A DNA stretch of 64,000 nucleotides from Marixanthomonas sp. SCSIO 43207 (GTDB lineage Bacteria > Bacteroidota > Bacteroidia > Flavobacteriales > Flavobacteriaceae): contig NZ_CP063203.1 of the NCBI RefSeq assembly GCF_019904255.1, positions 2,428,001-2,492,000 of the forward strand. Reading direction: 5' to 3'. The notes under the pieces were generated by a model. It saw only the letters and a program-made list of their open reading frames with translations, had not been told where the DNA came from and made no database searches. Below are positions 55,770 to 63,950 of this stretch, one piece after another. The first letter of the stretch is position 1. Each line of letters opens with the position of its first letter. The position numbers were made by a program, and so were the translations under genes.

Positions 55770-56264
55770 TTATTTTCCGTATAAAAGAGAACCAATAACT
55801 TTTAAATCAATACTATCGTCGTTATTGATGTAGTATTCTAATATCATTTCACCCCAATAGATTCCGTCTGTAAAATCTGCCGCCACCCAACGATGATTTA
55901 AAAATTTTACCTTATTAATTTTCATTCTTCCTTCTATACCATCATAAGGAACAATGGGGTTTTTACCAGCCTCTCCATTTAAATCATAAATGTACTCTCG
56001 TACGCTATTTTCAACATCGGCAGCTTCATATCCCATATTTTCAAAATAAGTCATTGCATTGTCATTGCCTTGTAAGGTAAAGTAATTAACTTCCATAATT
56101 TGATTTGACAATGAGTCATTCAGTACTTCTGTCTTTTCAAGTTTATTTTTCAGAAAAGTAATATCGTCTTGCTGTGATTCATAGATTTGTTTCTCATTCA
56201 TATACTGAAATATGATAAGTAAAACAGCAAAAAAGAATAAGTACATAAATATATGCTTTCTCAT
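55770..56264 (-). CDS. Membrane-anchored conserved protein of unknown function
   Basis: A 164-residue protein with one N-terminal membrane segment (FMYLFFFAVLLIIFQYM), then a short coiled coil (about 25-55; ESQQDDITFLKNKLEKTEVLNDSLSNQI) and a soluble beta-rich domain (VKFLNHRWVAADFTDGIYWGEMILEYYIN). Homologues I recall are labelled hydrolase without clear motifs; none are seen here. It follows the MBL gene by 46 bases on the same strand. Confidence 0.65.
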   Translation of the reverse strand: MRKHIFMYLFFFAVLLIIFQYMNEKQIYESQQDDITFLKNKLEKTEVLNDSLSNQIMEVNYFTLQGNDNAMTYFENMGYEAADVENSVREYIYDLNGEAGKNPIVPYDGIEGRMKINKVKFLNHRWVAADFTDGIYWGEMILEYYINNDDSIDLKVIGSLLYGK

Positions 56265-56310
56265 AGTAAAGTCCCTAAATACGGGTGATTTAAAAAAATT
56301 AATATTCTAT

Positions 56311-57087
56311 TTATATTTTTACTTTTAGTCCGTCGTAGGCTAAAAACACGTGTTCTGGTAGTTTTTTTGAAACTTCTTCATGAAAACCCATAAGGTGGCT
56401 TATGTGTGTTAAATAAGCGCGTTCAGGATTAACCATTTCAATAAAATCAAGTGCTTCTTTTAGATTAAAATGTGAGTAATGTTCTTCTTCACGTAACGCA
56501 TTAATCACCAAAACTTTTGAATTCTTTATCTTTTTAATTTCCTCTTCAGCAATCGTTTTCACATCGGTTAAATAGGTAAAACCATCAAGATAAAACCCCA
56601 AAACCGGAAGATTGTTATGCATGGCTTCAACAGGAATTACCTTTTTATCTGCTATCGTAAAAGAAGTGGTTTTATCAATTTCAATTTCATCAAGTGTAGG
56701 CGCACCAGGGTATTTATTTTCAATTTCAAAAATATAAGCAAACCTGTCATGTAACGAATCAAAAACACGTTTATGAGCATAAAATGGAATGTTTCCTTGC
56801 TTAAAGTAAAACGGACGAATATCATCAATCCCGGCAGTATGATCACTGTGTTCGTGAGTTAGCAATATACCATCAAGGTGTGTAACGTTCTCTCTTAACA
56901 TTTGGTATCTAAAATCTGGCCCGCAGTCTATCACATAATTATTATTATTCCATTGTAATAGCACTGAAACTCTAAGACGTTTATCCTTAGGATCAGTACT
57001 TTTACAAACCGGGTGATCGCTTCCTATTACTGGGACACCCTGAGAAGTTCCGGTGCCTAAAAATGTTACGGTAAAGTCTGTATTCAT
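56311..57087 (-). CDS. MBL-fold metal-dependent hydrolase (PhnP-like)
   Basis: A 258-residue cytoplasmic protein with the metallo-beta-lactamase fold. LGTGTSQGVPVIGSDHPVC and the metal motif THEHSDHTAG are clear; further ligands lie in ALREEEHYSHF and LTHISHLMG. PhnP-like members are phosphodiesterases acting on cyclic phosphoribosyl or nucleotide substrates. The substrate here is unproven. Confidence 0.85.
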   Translation of the reverse strand: MNTDFTVTFLGTGTSQGVPVIGSDHPVCKSTDPKDKRLRVSVLLQWNNNNYVIDCGPDFRYQMLRENVTHLDGILLTHEHSDHTAGIDDIRPFYFKQGNIPFYAHKRVFDSLHDRFAYIFEIENKYPGAPTLDEIEIDKTTSFTIADKKVIPVEAMHNNLPVLGFYLDGFTYLTDVKTIAEEEIKKIKNSKVLVINALREEEHYSHFNLKEALDFIEMVNPERAYLTHISHLMGFHEEVSKKLPEHVFLAYDGLKVKI

Positions 57088-57112
57088 TCACACAAAAATA
57101 ACAGTATTTTTT

Positions 57113-57166
57113 TTGAATAGCTATGGTATTTCTTACCTTTGTTAAAGCGGTTAATTAATAAAAGGA
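57113..57166 (+). promoter_or_regulatory. Promoter and ribosome binding site of the 485-residue protein gene
   Basis: TTG at 57113-57115, an 18-base spacer and TACCTTTG at 57134-57141 give the clearest textbook Bacteroidota promoter in the window. AAGGAG at 57162-57166 lies 4 bases before ATG 57171. Confidence 0.65.
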
Positions 57167-57170
57167 GACT

Positions 57171-58628
57171 ATGCCAGATACTATTTTAGGGGATAAAGAA
57201 TTTGAAAATATTCCTTCTATTCGAAGTAAAGCACTTCGAATAAATTTGAATGAAAATATTTACGGAACATTTGCCGAAATAGGTGCTGGTCAAGAAACCG
57301 TTAGAAATTTCTTTAGAGCAGGCGGCGCGTCTGGTACAATCGCAAAGACAATGTCAGCCTATGATAAAGACTTTAGCGATGCAATCTATGGCGAAGAAGA
57401 AGACGGAAGGTATGTGACCGAATCACGACTTAAAAAAATGCTATCACACGAGATAGACCTTATTGAGCAACGTATTGCTAGAAAAAAACACCCTAACAAA
57501 CTCTTTTTTGCATACGCAAATACCGTAGCTACAATTGATTTTGCTAAAAAATATAAAGGTCATGGATGGGTAGGAATTCGGTATCAAGTTGATCCTAATG
57601 AAGATTATAATGAAATTTTGTTACACGTGCGCTTTCATGAGAATGAAGCCTTACTTCAACAAATAACTCTTGGAATTTTAGGTGTAAACTTAATCTATGG
57701 TGCATATTACAAATATGACACTCCCAAAAAGCTACTACGCTATTTATACGATCATATTGATAAAGACAAAATAGAAATTGATACTATTAATTTTTCAGGA
57801 CCAAAATTTGAAAAAGTAGACAACCGCTTGATGAGCTTACAGCTTATTAAAAACGGTATGACCGAAGCTATTATGTTTGGCCCAGACGGTAACAATTTAT
57901 TACCAGCAAGAATACTTTACAAAAAAAATATTTTAGCGCTACGCGGAAGTTTTAGACCCGTAACCAAAGTAAACATTGATATGTATGAAAATTCATATGA
58001 AATGTTTCTAAAAGAAAAAAAGGTAGAAAAAGAACGTACCGAAGTCATTTTTGAAATTACTCTATCAAACTTACGAGCCGAAGGAGAAATTGATGAAGAA
58101 GACTTTATGGATAGAGCAAAACTGCTATGTTCCTTAGGACATACGGTTATGATATCCAATTTTCAAGAATATTATAAGCTCGTTGAGTACTTCTCTAGAT
58201 ATACTAAAATGCGCTTAGGCTTAGCGATGGGTGTAAACAACCTTGTAGATATTTTTGATGAAAAATACTATCGTCACTTAAGTGGTGGTATCTTAGAAGC
58301 GTTTGGTAAACTCTTTTTTAAAGATTTAAAGGTTTACCTCTACCCTATGCGTGATGCTGAAACAGGTGAGTATACTACAAGTGAAAACTTAAAAGTTCAC
58401 CCTCGTATGAAAGAGCTGTATAAATTCTTTAAATACAACGGTAAGGTTGTAGACATAAAAGACTTTAACCCAGATATTTTAAATATTTTCTCACGCGAAG
58501 TATTAGAGATGATAGAAAAAGGCGAAGAAAGTTGGGAAGAAATGCTTCCCCCTGGTGTTGCTGAAATAATTCATGAAAAAGAGTTATTCAATTATCATCA
58601 AAACAGAAAAATAGCAAATAAAGATTAA
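57171..58628 (+). CDS. Conserved 485-residue cytoplasmic protein of unknown function
   Basis: A soluble protein without a signal peptide. It starts DTILGDKEFENIPSIRSKALRINLNENIYGTFAEIGAGQETVRNFFRAGG, then a mixed alpha/beta body with IARKKHPNKLFFAYANTVATIDFAKKYKGHGWVGIRYQ and ILYKKNILALRGSFRP. From memory, homologues in Bacteroidota are often mislabelled TonB-dependent receptor or nicotinate-nucleotide adenylyltransferase; neither fits (no signal, plug, barrel or nucleotide-binding motif). It has its own good promoter, a strong terminator, and no operon partners. Function unknown. Confidence 0.8.
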   Translation: MPDTILGDKEFENIPSIRSKALRINLNENIYGTFAEIGAGQETVRNFFRAGGASGTIAKTMSAYDKDFSDAIYGEEEDGRYVTESRLKKMLSHEIDLIEQRIARKKHPNKLFFAYANTVATIDFAKKYKGHGWVGIRYQVDPNEDYNEILLHVRFHENEALLQQITLGILGVNLIYGAYYKYDTPKKLLRYLYDHIDKDKIEIDTINFSGPKFEKVDNRLMSLQLIKNGMTEAIMFGPDGNNLLPARILYKKNILALRGSFRPVTKVNIDMYENSYEMFLKEKKVEKERTEVIFEITLSNLRAEGEIDEEDFMDRAKLLCSLGHTVMISNFQEYYKLVEYFSRYTKMRLGLAMGVNNLVDIFDEKYYRHLSGGILEAFGKLFFKDLKVYLYPMRDAETGEYTTSENLKVHPRMKELYKFFKYNGKVVDIKDFNPDILNIFSREVLEMIEKGEESWEEMLPPGVAEIIHEKELFNYHQNRKIANKD

Positions 58629-58642
58629 AATCTATTCATATA

Positions 58643-58683
58643 ATAAAAAAAGGGTTGGTTTAAAAAACCAACCCTTTTTTTAT
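58643..58683. terminator. Bidirectional terminator
   Basis: A long perfect stem AAGGGTTGGTTT...AAACCAACCCTT, with A-runs before and T-runs after, between convergent genes. Confidence 0.9.
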
Positions 58684-58702
58684 TATATGCAGTTACTATA
58701 AT

Positions 58703-59155
58703 TTATTCTAAAATTTGTGCCGCGTGATCTTTGGTCTTTACCTTTGCTATAACACGCTCAACTTTTCCTTCTTCATCAACAATAAAGGTAGTTCTATGAA
58801 TACCATCATATTCTTTACCCATAAACTTTTTTGGTCCCCAAACACCAAAAGCATTAATCACTTCTTTATTTTCATCTGCAAGTAATGGAAAAGGGAAATC
58901 ATACTTTTCTTTAAAGTTTTTCTGTTTACGTTCTGAATCTGCACTTACACCTAAAAGTTTATACCCCTTATTTTGTAACTCTTCATAATTATCACGAAGA
59001 TTACACGCCTCTTTTGTACAACCAGGCGTATTGGCCTTTGGATAGAAAAAAACTACCAGTTTATGACCTTTATAATCATTTAAAGATACAGGATTTCCTT
59101 GTTCGTTATTTACTGTAAAATTTGGGACTTTGTCTCCTTCTTGTAACATTTTCAT
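58703..59155 (-). CDS. bcp: Thioredoxin-dependent peroxiredoxin, BCP type
   Basis: A 150-residue peroxiredoxin. KVPNFTVNNEQGNPVSLNDYKGHKLVVFFYPKANTPGCTKEACNLRD has the peroxidatic Cys in PGCTKEAC and a second Cys 5 residues later, as in BCP/PrxQ enzymes that detoxify peroxides. ATG 59155 is used; ATG 59149 is also possible. It is divergent from nth, with a gap of only 29 bases. Confidence 0.93.
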   Translation of the reverse strand: MKMLQEGDKVPNFTVNNEQGNPVSLNDYKGHKLVVFFYPKANTPGCTKEACNLRDNYEELQNKGYKLLGVSADSERKQKNFKEKYDFPFPLLADENKEVINAFGVWGPKKFMGKEYDGIHRTTFIVDEEGKVERVIAKVKTKDHAAQILE

Positions 59156-59184
59156 TTGCTATTTTTGTTTAAAATTACAGAAAA

Positions 59185-59844
59185 ATGACGAAACAGGAAA
59201 AGGTAACCTTTGTTATTAAAACACTTCAAGAATTATATCCTCAAATCCCTATTCCATTAGACCATAAAGACCCCTACACTCTTTTAATTGCTGTTCTGTT
59301 ATCTGCTCAAAGTACAGACGTTCGCGTGAATAAAACCACTCCTATTCTTTTTGAAATAGCAGATAATCCTTATGATATGGTTAAACTTTCTATAGAAGAA
59401 ATTCGAGAAATAATAAAACCGGTTGGACTATCTCCCATGAAATCAAAGGGCATTCACGGTCTTTCTGAAATTTTAATTGAAAAATACAATGGAAAAGTCC
59501 CTGCAGATTTTGATGCATTAGAGTCGTTACCAGCCGTAGGACATAAAACAGCAAGTGTAGTTATGGCTCAAGCCTTTAATGTTCCTGCTTTTCCGGTTGA
59601 TACTCATATTCATAGATTACTATACAGATGGGGCTTAACTACCGGCAAAAATGTAACACAAACTGAAAAAGATGCCAAAAGGCTATTTCCTAAAGATTTA
59701 TGGAATGATTTACATCTACAAATCATTTGGTATGGTAGGCATTATTCACCAGCTCGCGGTTGGAACTTGGAGAAAGATATTATTACCAAGAAAATTGGAA
59801 GAAAAAGTGTGTTGAATGAGTATTTCAAGAAGAAAAAGAAATAA
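59185..59844 (+). CDS. nth: Endonuclease III-like DNA glycosylase without Fe-S ligands
   Basis: A 219-residue HhH-GPD glycosylase. LLSAQSTDVRVNK, the helix-hairpin-helix LPAVGHKTASVV with the catalytic Lys, and the catalytic Asp in FPVDTHIHRL are intact, so base excision of oxidised pyrimidines and AP lyase action are expected. Endonuclease III normally ends in four Cys that hold a [4Fe-4S] cluster; here that region reads GRHYSPARGWNLEKDI and the whole protein has no Cys. A TATTTTTG at 59160-59167 may be its -7 element. Confidence 0.88.
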   Translation: MTKQEKVTFVIKTLQELYPQIPIPLDHKDPYTLLIAVLLSAQSTDVRVNKTTPILFEIADNPYDMVKLSIEEIREIIKPVGLSPMKSKGIHGLSEILIEKYNGKVPADFDALESLPAVGHKTASVVMAQAFNVPAFPVDTHIHRLLYRWGLTTGKNVTQTEKDAKRLFPKDLWNDLHLQIIWYGRHYSPARGWNLEKDIITKKIGRKSVLNEYFKKKKK

Positions 59845-59851
59845 AAAAAAA

Positions 59852-59871
59852 CCCCGAAAATAAATTCGGGG
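59852..59871 (-). terminator. Terminator of the sigma factor / small protein run
   Basis: CCCCGAA...TTCGGGG (loop AATAAA). On the minus strand it is followed by a run of nine T, right after the small gene at 59885-60034; on the plus strand there is no T-run, so it serves the minus-strand genes. Confidence 0.85.
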
Positions 59872-59884
59872 TACTTAACAAAGT

Positions 59885-60034
59885 TTAGTTTAGAAGTGCT
59901 TCAAACTTCAATTTATTATAATCTATAACACTTAAAGCCTTCGAATAATCCAGAAGAAACTTAATGGTTTCATCCTTTGGAGCCATTTTATTCACTCGCT
60001 CCGGCTGTGAGGTTTTAGAGTACATTTTTTGCAT
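59885..60034 (-). CDS. 49-residue conserved-looking small protein downstream of the ECF sigma factor
   Basis: A frame from ATG 60034 to TAA 59885: starts MQKMYSKTSQPERVNKMAPK and ends KLKFEALLN. It is basic with a helical, amphipathic look (DETIKFLLDYSKALSV) and no membrane segment. It lies 58 bases after the sigma factor on the same strand and just before a strong terminator that fits only this strand, which supports it as a real gene. I recall similar small proteins beside nth in flavobacteria. A role as sigma-factor partner is only inferred. Confidence 0.6.
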   Translation of the reverse strand: MQKMYSKTSQPERVNKMAPKDETIKFLLDYSKALSVIDYNKLKFEALLN

Positions 60035-60092
60035 AGACTGTTATTTTGAGGTTAATGTTCTCTAATAACGTTACAAAAAATAGTTTATTGTA

Positions 60093-60677
60093 TCAATTTG
60101 TCAATACAATATTGTGTTTATCAATTACTTTGCGTAAATTAATTAAAGCATACCGCATTCTTCCCAAAGCAGTATTGATACTAACATCTGTTTGTACACT
60201 AATTTCCTTAAAGCTCATTTCTTTGTAAATACGCATGATTAGTACTTCTTTCTGGTCTTCAGGCAACTCTTCAATTAATCTTCTTACATCACTTTCTACT
60301 TGACCTTTAATAATTTGTTTTTCAGCGTTTAATGATCCGTCTGATAGTACAGAAAAAATGTTGAAATCATCTTTATTTTCAAATTTTGGCATTCTATTAT
60401 TCTTTCTGAAATAATCAATAACCAAATTATGAGCTATACGCATTACCCAAGGAAGAAATTTACCTTCTTCATTGTACTTACCTCTTTTTAATGATTTGAT
60501 AACTTTAATGAAAGTGTCCTGAAAAATATCTTCGGTGATATCTTTACTATAGACTTTTGAATAAATAAAACTGTAGATTCTTTGTTTGTGACGCGTAATT
60601 AGGTGGCAAAGTGCTGATTCATCGCCATTTATATAAGCACTAACCAATACTGCATCCGTATGGGTGTTTTGTTTCAT
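60093..60677 (-). CDS. ECF-type RNA polymerase sigma factor
   Basis: A 194-residue sigma-70-family factor. Region 2 (about 25-95; KQRIYSFIYSKVYSKDITEDIFQDTFIKVIKSLKRGKY and FLPWVMRIAHNLVIDYFRKN) binds core enzyme and -10; region 4 (about 130-185; LPEDQKEVLIMRIYKEMSFKEISVQTDVSINTALGRMRYALINLRK) binds -35. No membrane anti-sigma gene follows, unlike FecR-type systems; instead the 49-residue gene does. It is divergent from uvrA across 257 bases. Confidence 0.9.
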   Translation of the reverse strand: MKQNTHTDAVLVSAYINGDESALCHLITRHKQRIYSFIYSKVYSKDITEDIFQDTFIKVIKSLKRGKYNEEGKFLPWVMRIAHNLVIDYFRKNNRMPKFENKDDFNIFSVLSDGSLNAEKQIIKGQVESDVRRLIEELPEDQKEVLIMRIYKEMSFKEISVQTDVSINTALGRMRYALINLRKVIDKHNIVLTN

Positions 60678-60731
60678 ATCAATACTTTTTAAGTTAACAA
60701 CTATCCTTTAGTTGGTTGTTTAGCCGTTATG

Positions 60732-60746
60732 TTTTTAGTCTAAAAA
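60732..60746. promoter_or_regulatory. Palindrome in the sigma factor / uvrA region
   Basis: TTTTTAG-T-CTAAAAA is a perfect palindrome 55 bases before the sigma factor start. The rest of 60678-60934 is A/T-rich; the only other visible elements are an imperfect AACAAC...GTTGTT repeat and the uvrA promoter. Confidence 0.3.
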
Positions 60747-60894
60747 GTAATAATATGCTATAGGCAATAAATTTTATAATTATCGTTGTGAGCCGTAAAT
60801 ATAACAACAAAGAATCGTGAAATGCAAATAAAATATAAAATTTTCCTAAAATAATTATAATATTCCCATATGTGTATTCCCCATTTCTATGTAG

Positions 60895-60902
60895 TATCTT
60901 TG
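60895..60902 (+). promoter_or_regulatory. Promoter -7 element (TATCTTTG) for uvrA
   Basis: TATCTTTG fits TAnnTTTG and lies 32 bases before the TTG start of uvrA. No clear -33 TTG. No LexA-type box is obvious. Confidence 0.5.
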
Positions 60903-60934
60903 CAAAATCTTAGCTTGAAAAAGAACCATATATT

Positions 60935-63712
60935 TTGAATATAGACACTCTAGATACCAAAAAAAACATTCTCATTAAAGGAGCAAAACTTCACAATTTA
61001 AAAGATATTGATGTTGCCATTCCTAGAAATAAATTGGTTGTTATCACAGGTCTTTCCGGAAGTGGAAAATCTAGCCTAGCCTTTGATACACTCTACGCAG
61101 AGGGACAACGCCGTTATGTAGAAAGTCTCTCATCATATGCACGTCAATTTTTGGGACGATTAGATAAACCCAAGGTTGATGCTATAAAAGGTATTGCTCC
61201 CGCTATCGCTATTGAGCAAAAAGTAAACTCTACCAACCCTAGATCTACTGTCGGAACGTCTACTGAAATTTATGATTACTTAAAACTTTTATATACACGT
61301 ATTGGTCATACATATTCTCCCATTTCAGGAAATGAAGTAAAAAAAGACACAGTAACCGATGTTATAAACTACATAAAAACTTTTTCTGAAGGAGAAAAAA
61401 TGCTTCTCCTCGCTCCTATCCACTTGGAAGAAGGACGCACAATGAAAAATAAAATTCAAGCTTTAGCGCAGCAAGGATATGCCCGGGTTAAGCAAAACAA
61501 CGCTGTTGTTCGTATAGATGAATTAAAAGAAAAAGACTTTGCAAAAAATATACAATTAGTAGTAGACCGCATCATTACAAAAGATGATGAAGATTTTTAT
61601 AATCGCCTTGCAGATGCTGTTGAAATGGCCTTTTATGAAGGTAAAGGCGAATTGTATATTGAGAAACTAAGTGATAATTCTATTAGAGAATTCAACAACC
61701 GCTTTGAAGCAGATGGAATGACTTTTTTAGAACCCAACGTGCATCTGTTCAGTTTTAACAACCCATACGGTGCATGTCCCAATTGTGAAGGTTATGGCGA
61801 TGTAATTGGTATTGATGAAGATTTGGTTATTCCCAATACAGCCCTCTCAATCTATGAAAATGCTATCTTTCCATGGCGTGGTGACGCGATGGGCTGGTAT
61901 CGAGATCAATTGGTTAATAATGCCTATAAGTTTGATTTTCCTATACATAAACCATGGTTTGAACTTACCGAAGAACAAAAACAATTGGTATGGGACGGAA
62001 ATAAGTTTTTTGAAGGATTAAATGATTTCTTTTCGTTTTTAGAATCAAAAAGTTATAAAATTCAAAACCGCGTTATGTTATCTCGCTATCGCGGAAAAAC
62101 TAAATGTAACGTTTGTAACGGAAAAAGATTACGACCAGAAGCTGGATATGTTAAAGTTGGTGGAAAAGCCATTCAAGAATTGGTAGAACTTCCTTTAGAA
62201 AAAGTAGCCAAATTTTTTAAAAATCTTGAGCTTAATGAATATGATACAAATGTATCTAAACGATTATTGCTAGAAATAAACAATCGACTTCAGTTTTTAA
62301 TGGACGTAGGGTTGAGCTATTTAACATTAAATCGAAAAAGCAACACACTTTCTGGAGGTGAATCTCAAAGAATCAACTTAGCCACCTCATTAGGAAGTAG
62401 CTTGGTTGGGTCTATGTATATTCTTGATGAACCAAGTATTGGATTACACCCAAAAGATACAGAACGGCTCATAAAAGTATTAAAATCCTTACGCGATTTG
62501 GGCAATACAGTTATAGTTGTAGAACACGATGAAGATATCATGAAAGCTGCAGATGAAATTATTGATATTGGTCCTGAGGCTGGTACTTTTGGTGGCGAGG
62601 TAGTATCAAGCGGTACTTTTAAAGATATTTTAAAATCAAATTCACTAACAGCAAAATATCTCAACGGAAGTTTAGAAATTGAAGTTCCAGAATCACGCCG
62701 AAGCTGGAAAGAAAGTATTCAAATTATTGGAGCGCGCCATAATAATTTAAAAAACATTGATGCACAATTTCCATTAGGAGTTTTTACTGCTGTTACAGGA
62801 GTTTCAGGAAGTGGTAAAAGTACCCTGGTGAAGAAAATAGTATATCCTGCTATGTTGCGAGAAATAGGTGGTTATGGTGAGAAGCCGGGACAGTTTTCAG
62901 AGTTAAAAGGAAATTTCAGCAGCTTAAAAAATATTGAGTTTGTTGATCAAAACCCTATTGGTCGTTCTAGCAGAAGTAACCCTGTCACGTATATTAAAGC
63001 ATATGATGATATACGAAATCTTTTTGCTTCGCAGAAATTATCAAAAATCCGTAATTACAAAGCAAAGCATTTCAGCTTTAATGTTGATGGTGGACGTTGT
63101 GAAACGTGTAAAGGTGATGGCGAAGTAACTATAGAAATGCAATTTATGGCAGATGTGCATCTAGAATGTGAAACTTGTAACGGAAAGCGATTCAAGAAAG
63201 AGATATTAGAAGTTACTTTTGAGGATAAAAACATTGACGATATCCTTACAATGACGGTTGATGATGCCATTACTTTTTTTAAAAAACACAAAGAAAAAAA
63301 GATTATAAAAAAACTGAAACCACTTCAGGATGTTGGTTTAGGTTACGTACAGTTGGGGCAAAGTTCTTCTACACTTTCAGGAGGTGAAGCACAACGTATT
63401 AAATTGGCTTCTTTCTTAATAAAAGGAACTACAAAAGATAAAGCTCTTTTTATATTTGATGAACCCACGACAGGATTGCATTTTCACGATATTAAAAAAT
63501 TATTGGCTTCGTTTTATGCGCTTTTAGAAAAAGGACATACTGTAATAGTTGTTGAACATAATATGGATCTAGTTAAATGCGCAGATTACATCATTGATTT
63601 GGGTCTAGAAGGAGGTGAAAATGGCGGAACTATAGTTGCCGAAGGAACCCCTGAAGAGATTGTAAAAAACACCAAATCTTACACGGCAAAATATCTTTCA
63701 GAAAAAATTTAA
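60935..63712 (+). CDS. uvrA: Excinuclease ABC subunit A
   Basis: A 925-residue nucleotide-excision-repair ATPase that finds bulky lesions with UvrB. Two ABC modules: Walker A GLSGSGKSS and GVSGSGKST, signatures LSGGESQRINLA and LSGGEAQRIKLA, Walker B ILDEPS and FDEPTT. Zinc-binding Cys pairs occur in CPNCEGYG, CNVCNGKR, CETCKGDG and CETCNGKRF. The start is TTG 60935 (NIDTLDTKKNIL); no ATG lies before the first motif. Bacteroidota often carry a second uvrA elsewhere. Confidence 0.95.
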   Translation: MNIDTLDTKKNILIKGAKLHNLKDIDVAIPRNKLVVITGLSGSGKSSLAFDTLYAEGQRRYVESLSSYARQFLGRLDKPKVDAIKGIAPAIAIEQKVNSTNPRSTVGTSTEIYDYLKLLYTRIGHTYSPISGNEVKKDTVTDVINYIKTFSEGEKMLLLAPIHLEEGRTMKNKIQALAQQGYARVKQNNAVVRIDELKEKDFAKNIQLVVDRIITKDDEDFYNRLADAVEMAFYEGKGELYIEKLSDNSIREFNNRFEADGMTFLEPNVHLFSFNNPYGACPNCEGYGDVIGIDEDLVIPNTALSIYENAIFPWRGDAMGWYRDQLVNNAYKFDFPIHKPWFELTEEQKQLVWDGNKFFEGLNDFFSFLESKSYKIQNRVMLSRYRGKTKCNVCNGKRLRPEAGYVKVGGKAIQELVELPLEKVAKFFKNLELNEYDTNVSKRLLLEINNRLQFLMDVGLSYLTLNRKSNTLSGGESQRINLATSLGSSLVGSMYILDEPSIGLHPKDTERLIKVLKSLRDLGNTVIVVEHDEDIMKAADEIIDIGPEAGTFGGEVVSSGTFKDILKSNSLTAKYLNGSLEIEVPESRRSWKESIQIIGARHNNLKNIDAQFPLGVFTAVTGVSGSGKSTLVKKIVYPAMLREIGGYGEKPGQFSELKGNFSSLKNIEFVDQNPIGRSSRSNPVTYIKAYDDIRNLFASQKLSKIRNYKAKHFSFNVDGGRCETCKGDGEVTIEMQFMADVHLECETCNGKRFKKEILEVTFEDKNIDDILTMTVDDAITFFKKHKEKKIIKKLKPLQDVGLGYVQLGQSSSTLSGGEAQRIKLASFLIKGTTKDKALFIFDEPTTGLHFHDIKKLLASFYALLEKGHTVIVVEHNMDLVKCADYIIDLGLEGGENGGTIVAEGTPEEIVKNTKSYTAKYLSEKI

Positions 63713-63731
63713 TAATACTACTCATTTAATT

Positions 63732-63836
63732 TTGGCACAATCGTTGAAAGGCTACTAAATAGACAGTAGGTTTTTAGTCGATTAGTTTTTAGTTCTTAAA
63801 CCCGATCTCTTTTATTAGATATCGGGTTTTTTTTTA
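63732..63836 (+). ncRNA. Candidate short RNA with sigma-54-like promoter
   Basis: TTGGCACA-N4-TTGAA at 63732-63748 resembles a sigma-54 -24/-12 promoter. The predicted start (about 63760) would yield an RNA of about 75 bases that ends at the terminator at 63798-63836. No reading frame of note lies within. The repeat TTTTTAGT occurs twice (63771 and 63786). Alternatively the terminator just closes uvrA and the promoter match is chance. Confidence 0.3.
63798..63836 (+). terminator. Strong terminator after uvrA
   Basis: AAACCCGAT...ATCGGGTTT followed by T9. It lies 85 bases after the uvrA stop codon. Confidence 0.88.
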
Positions 63837-63871
63837 ACCCTAAACCTTCTAAAAACAAGGCTTTTACGTGT

Positions 63872-63888
63872 TTGGCACGATGATTGTA
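63872..63888 (+). promoter_or_regulatory. Sigma-54-like promoter before the last gene
   Basis: TTGGCACG-N4-TTGTA matches the sigma-54 consensus (TTGGCACG, four bases, TTGCA) with one mismatch. The predicted start is about 50 bases before ATG 63951. No TAnnTTTG element is seen in this gap. An enhancer-binding activator would be needed; none is in the window. Confidence 0.55.
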
Positions 63889-63950
63889 TTTTTCAAAGCG
63901 TACACAAGCTGACCAAAAAATTAAGCGAGTACAAATTAAATCTATCTATT

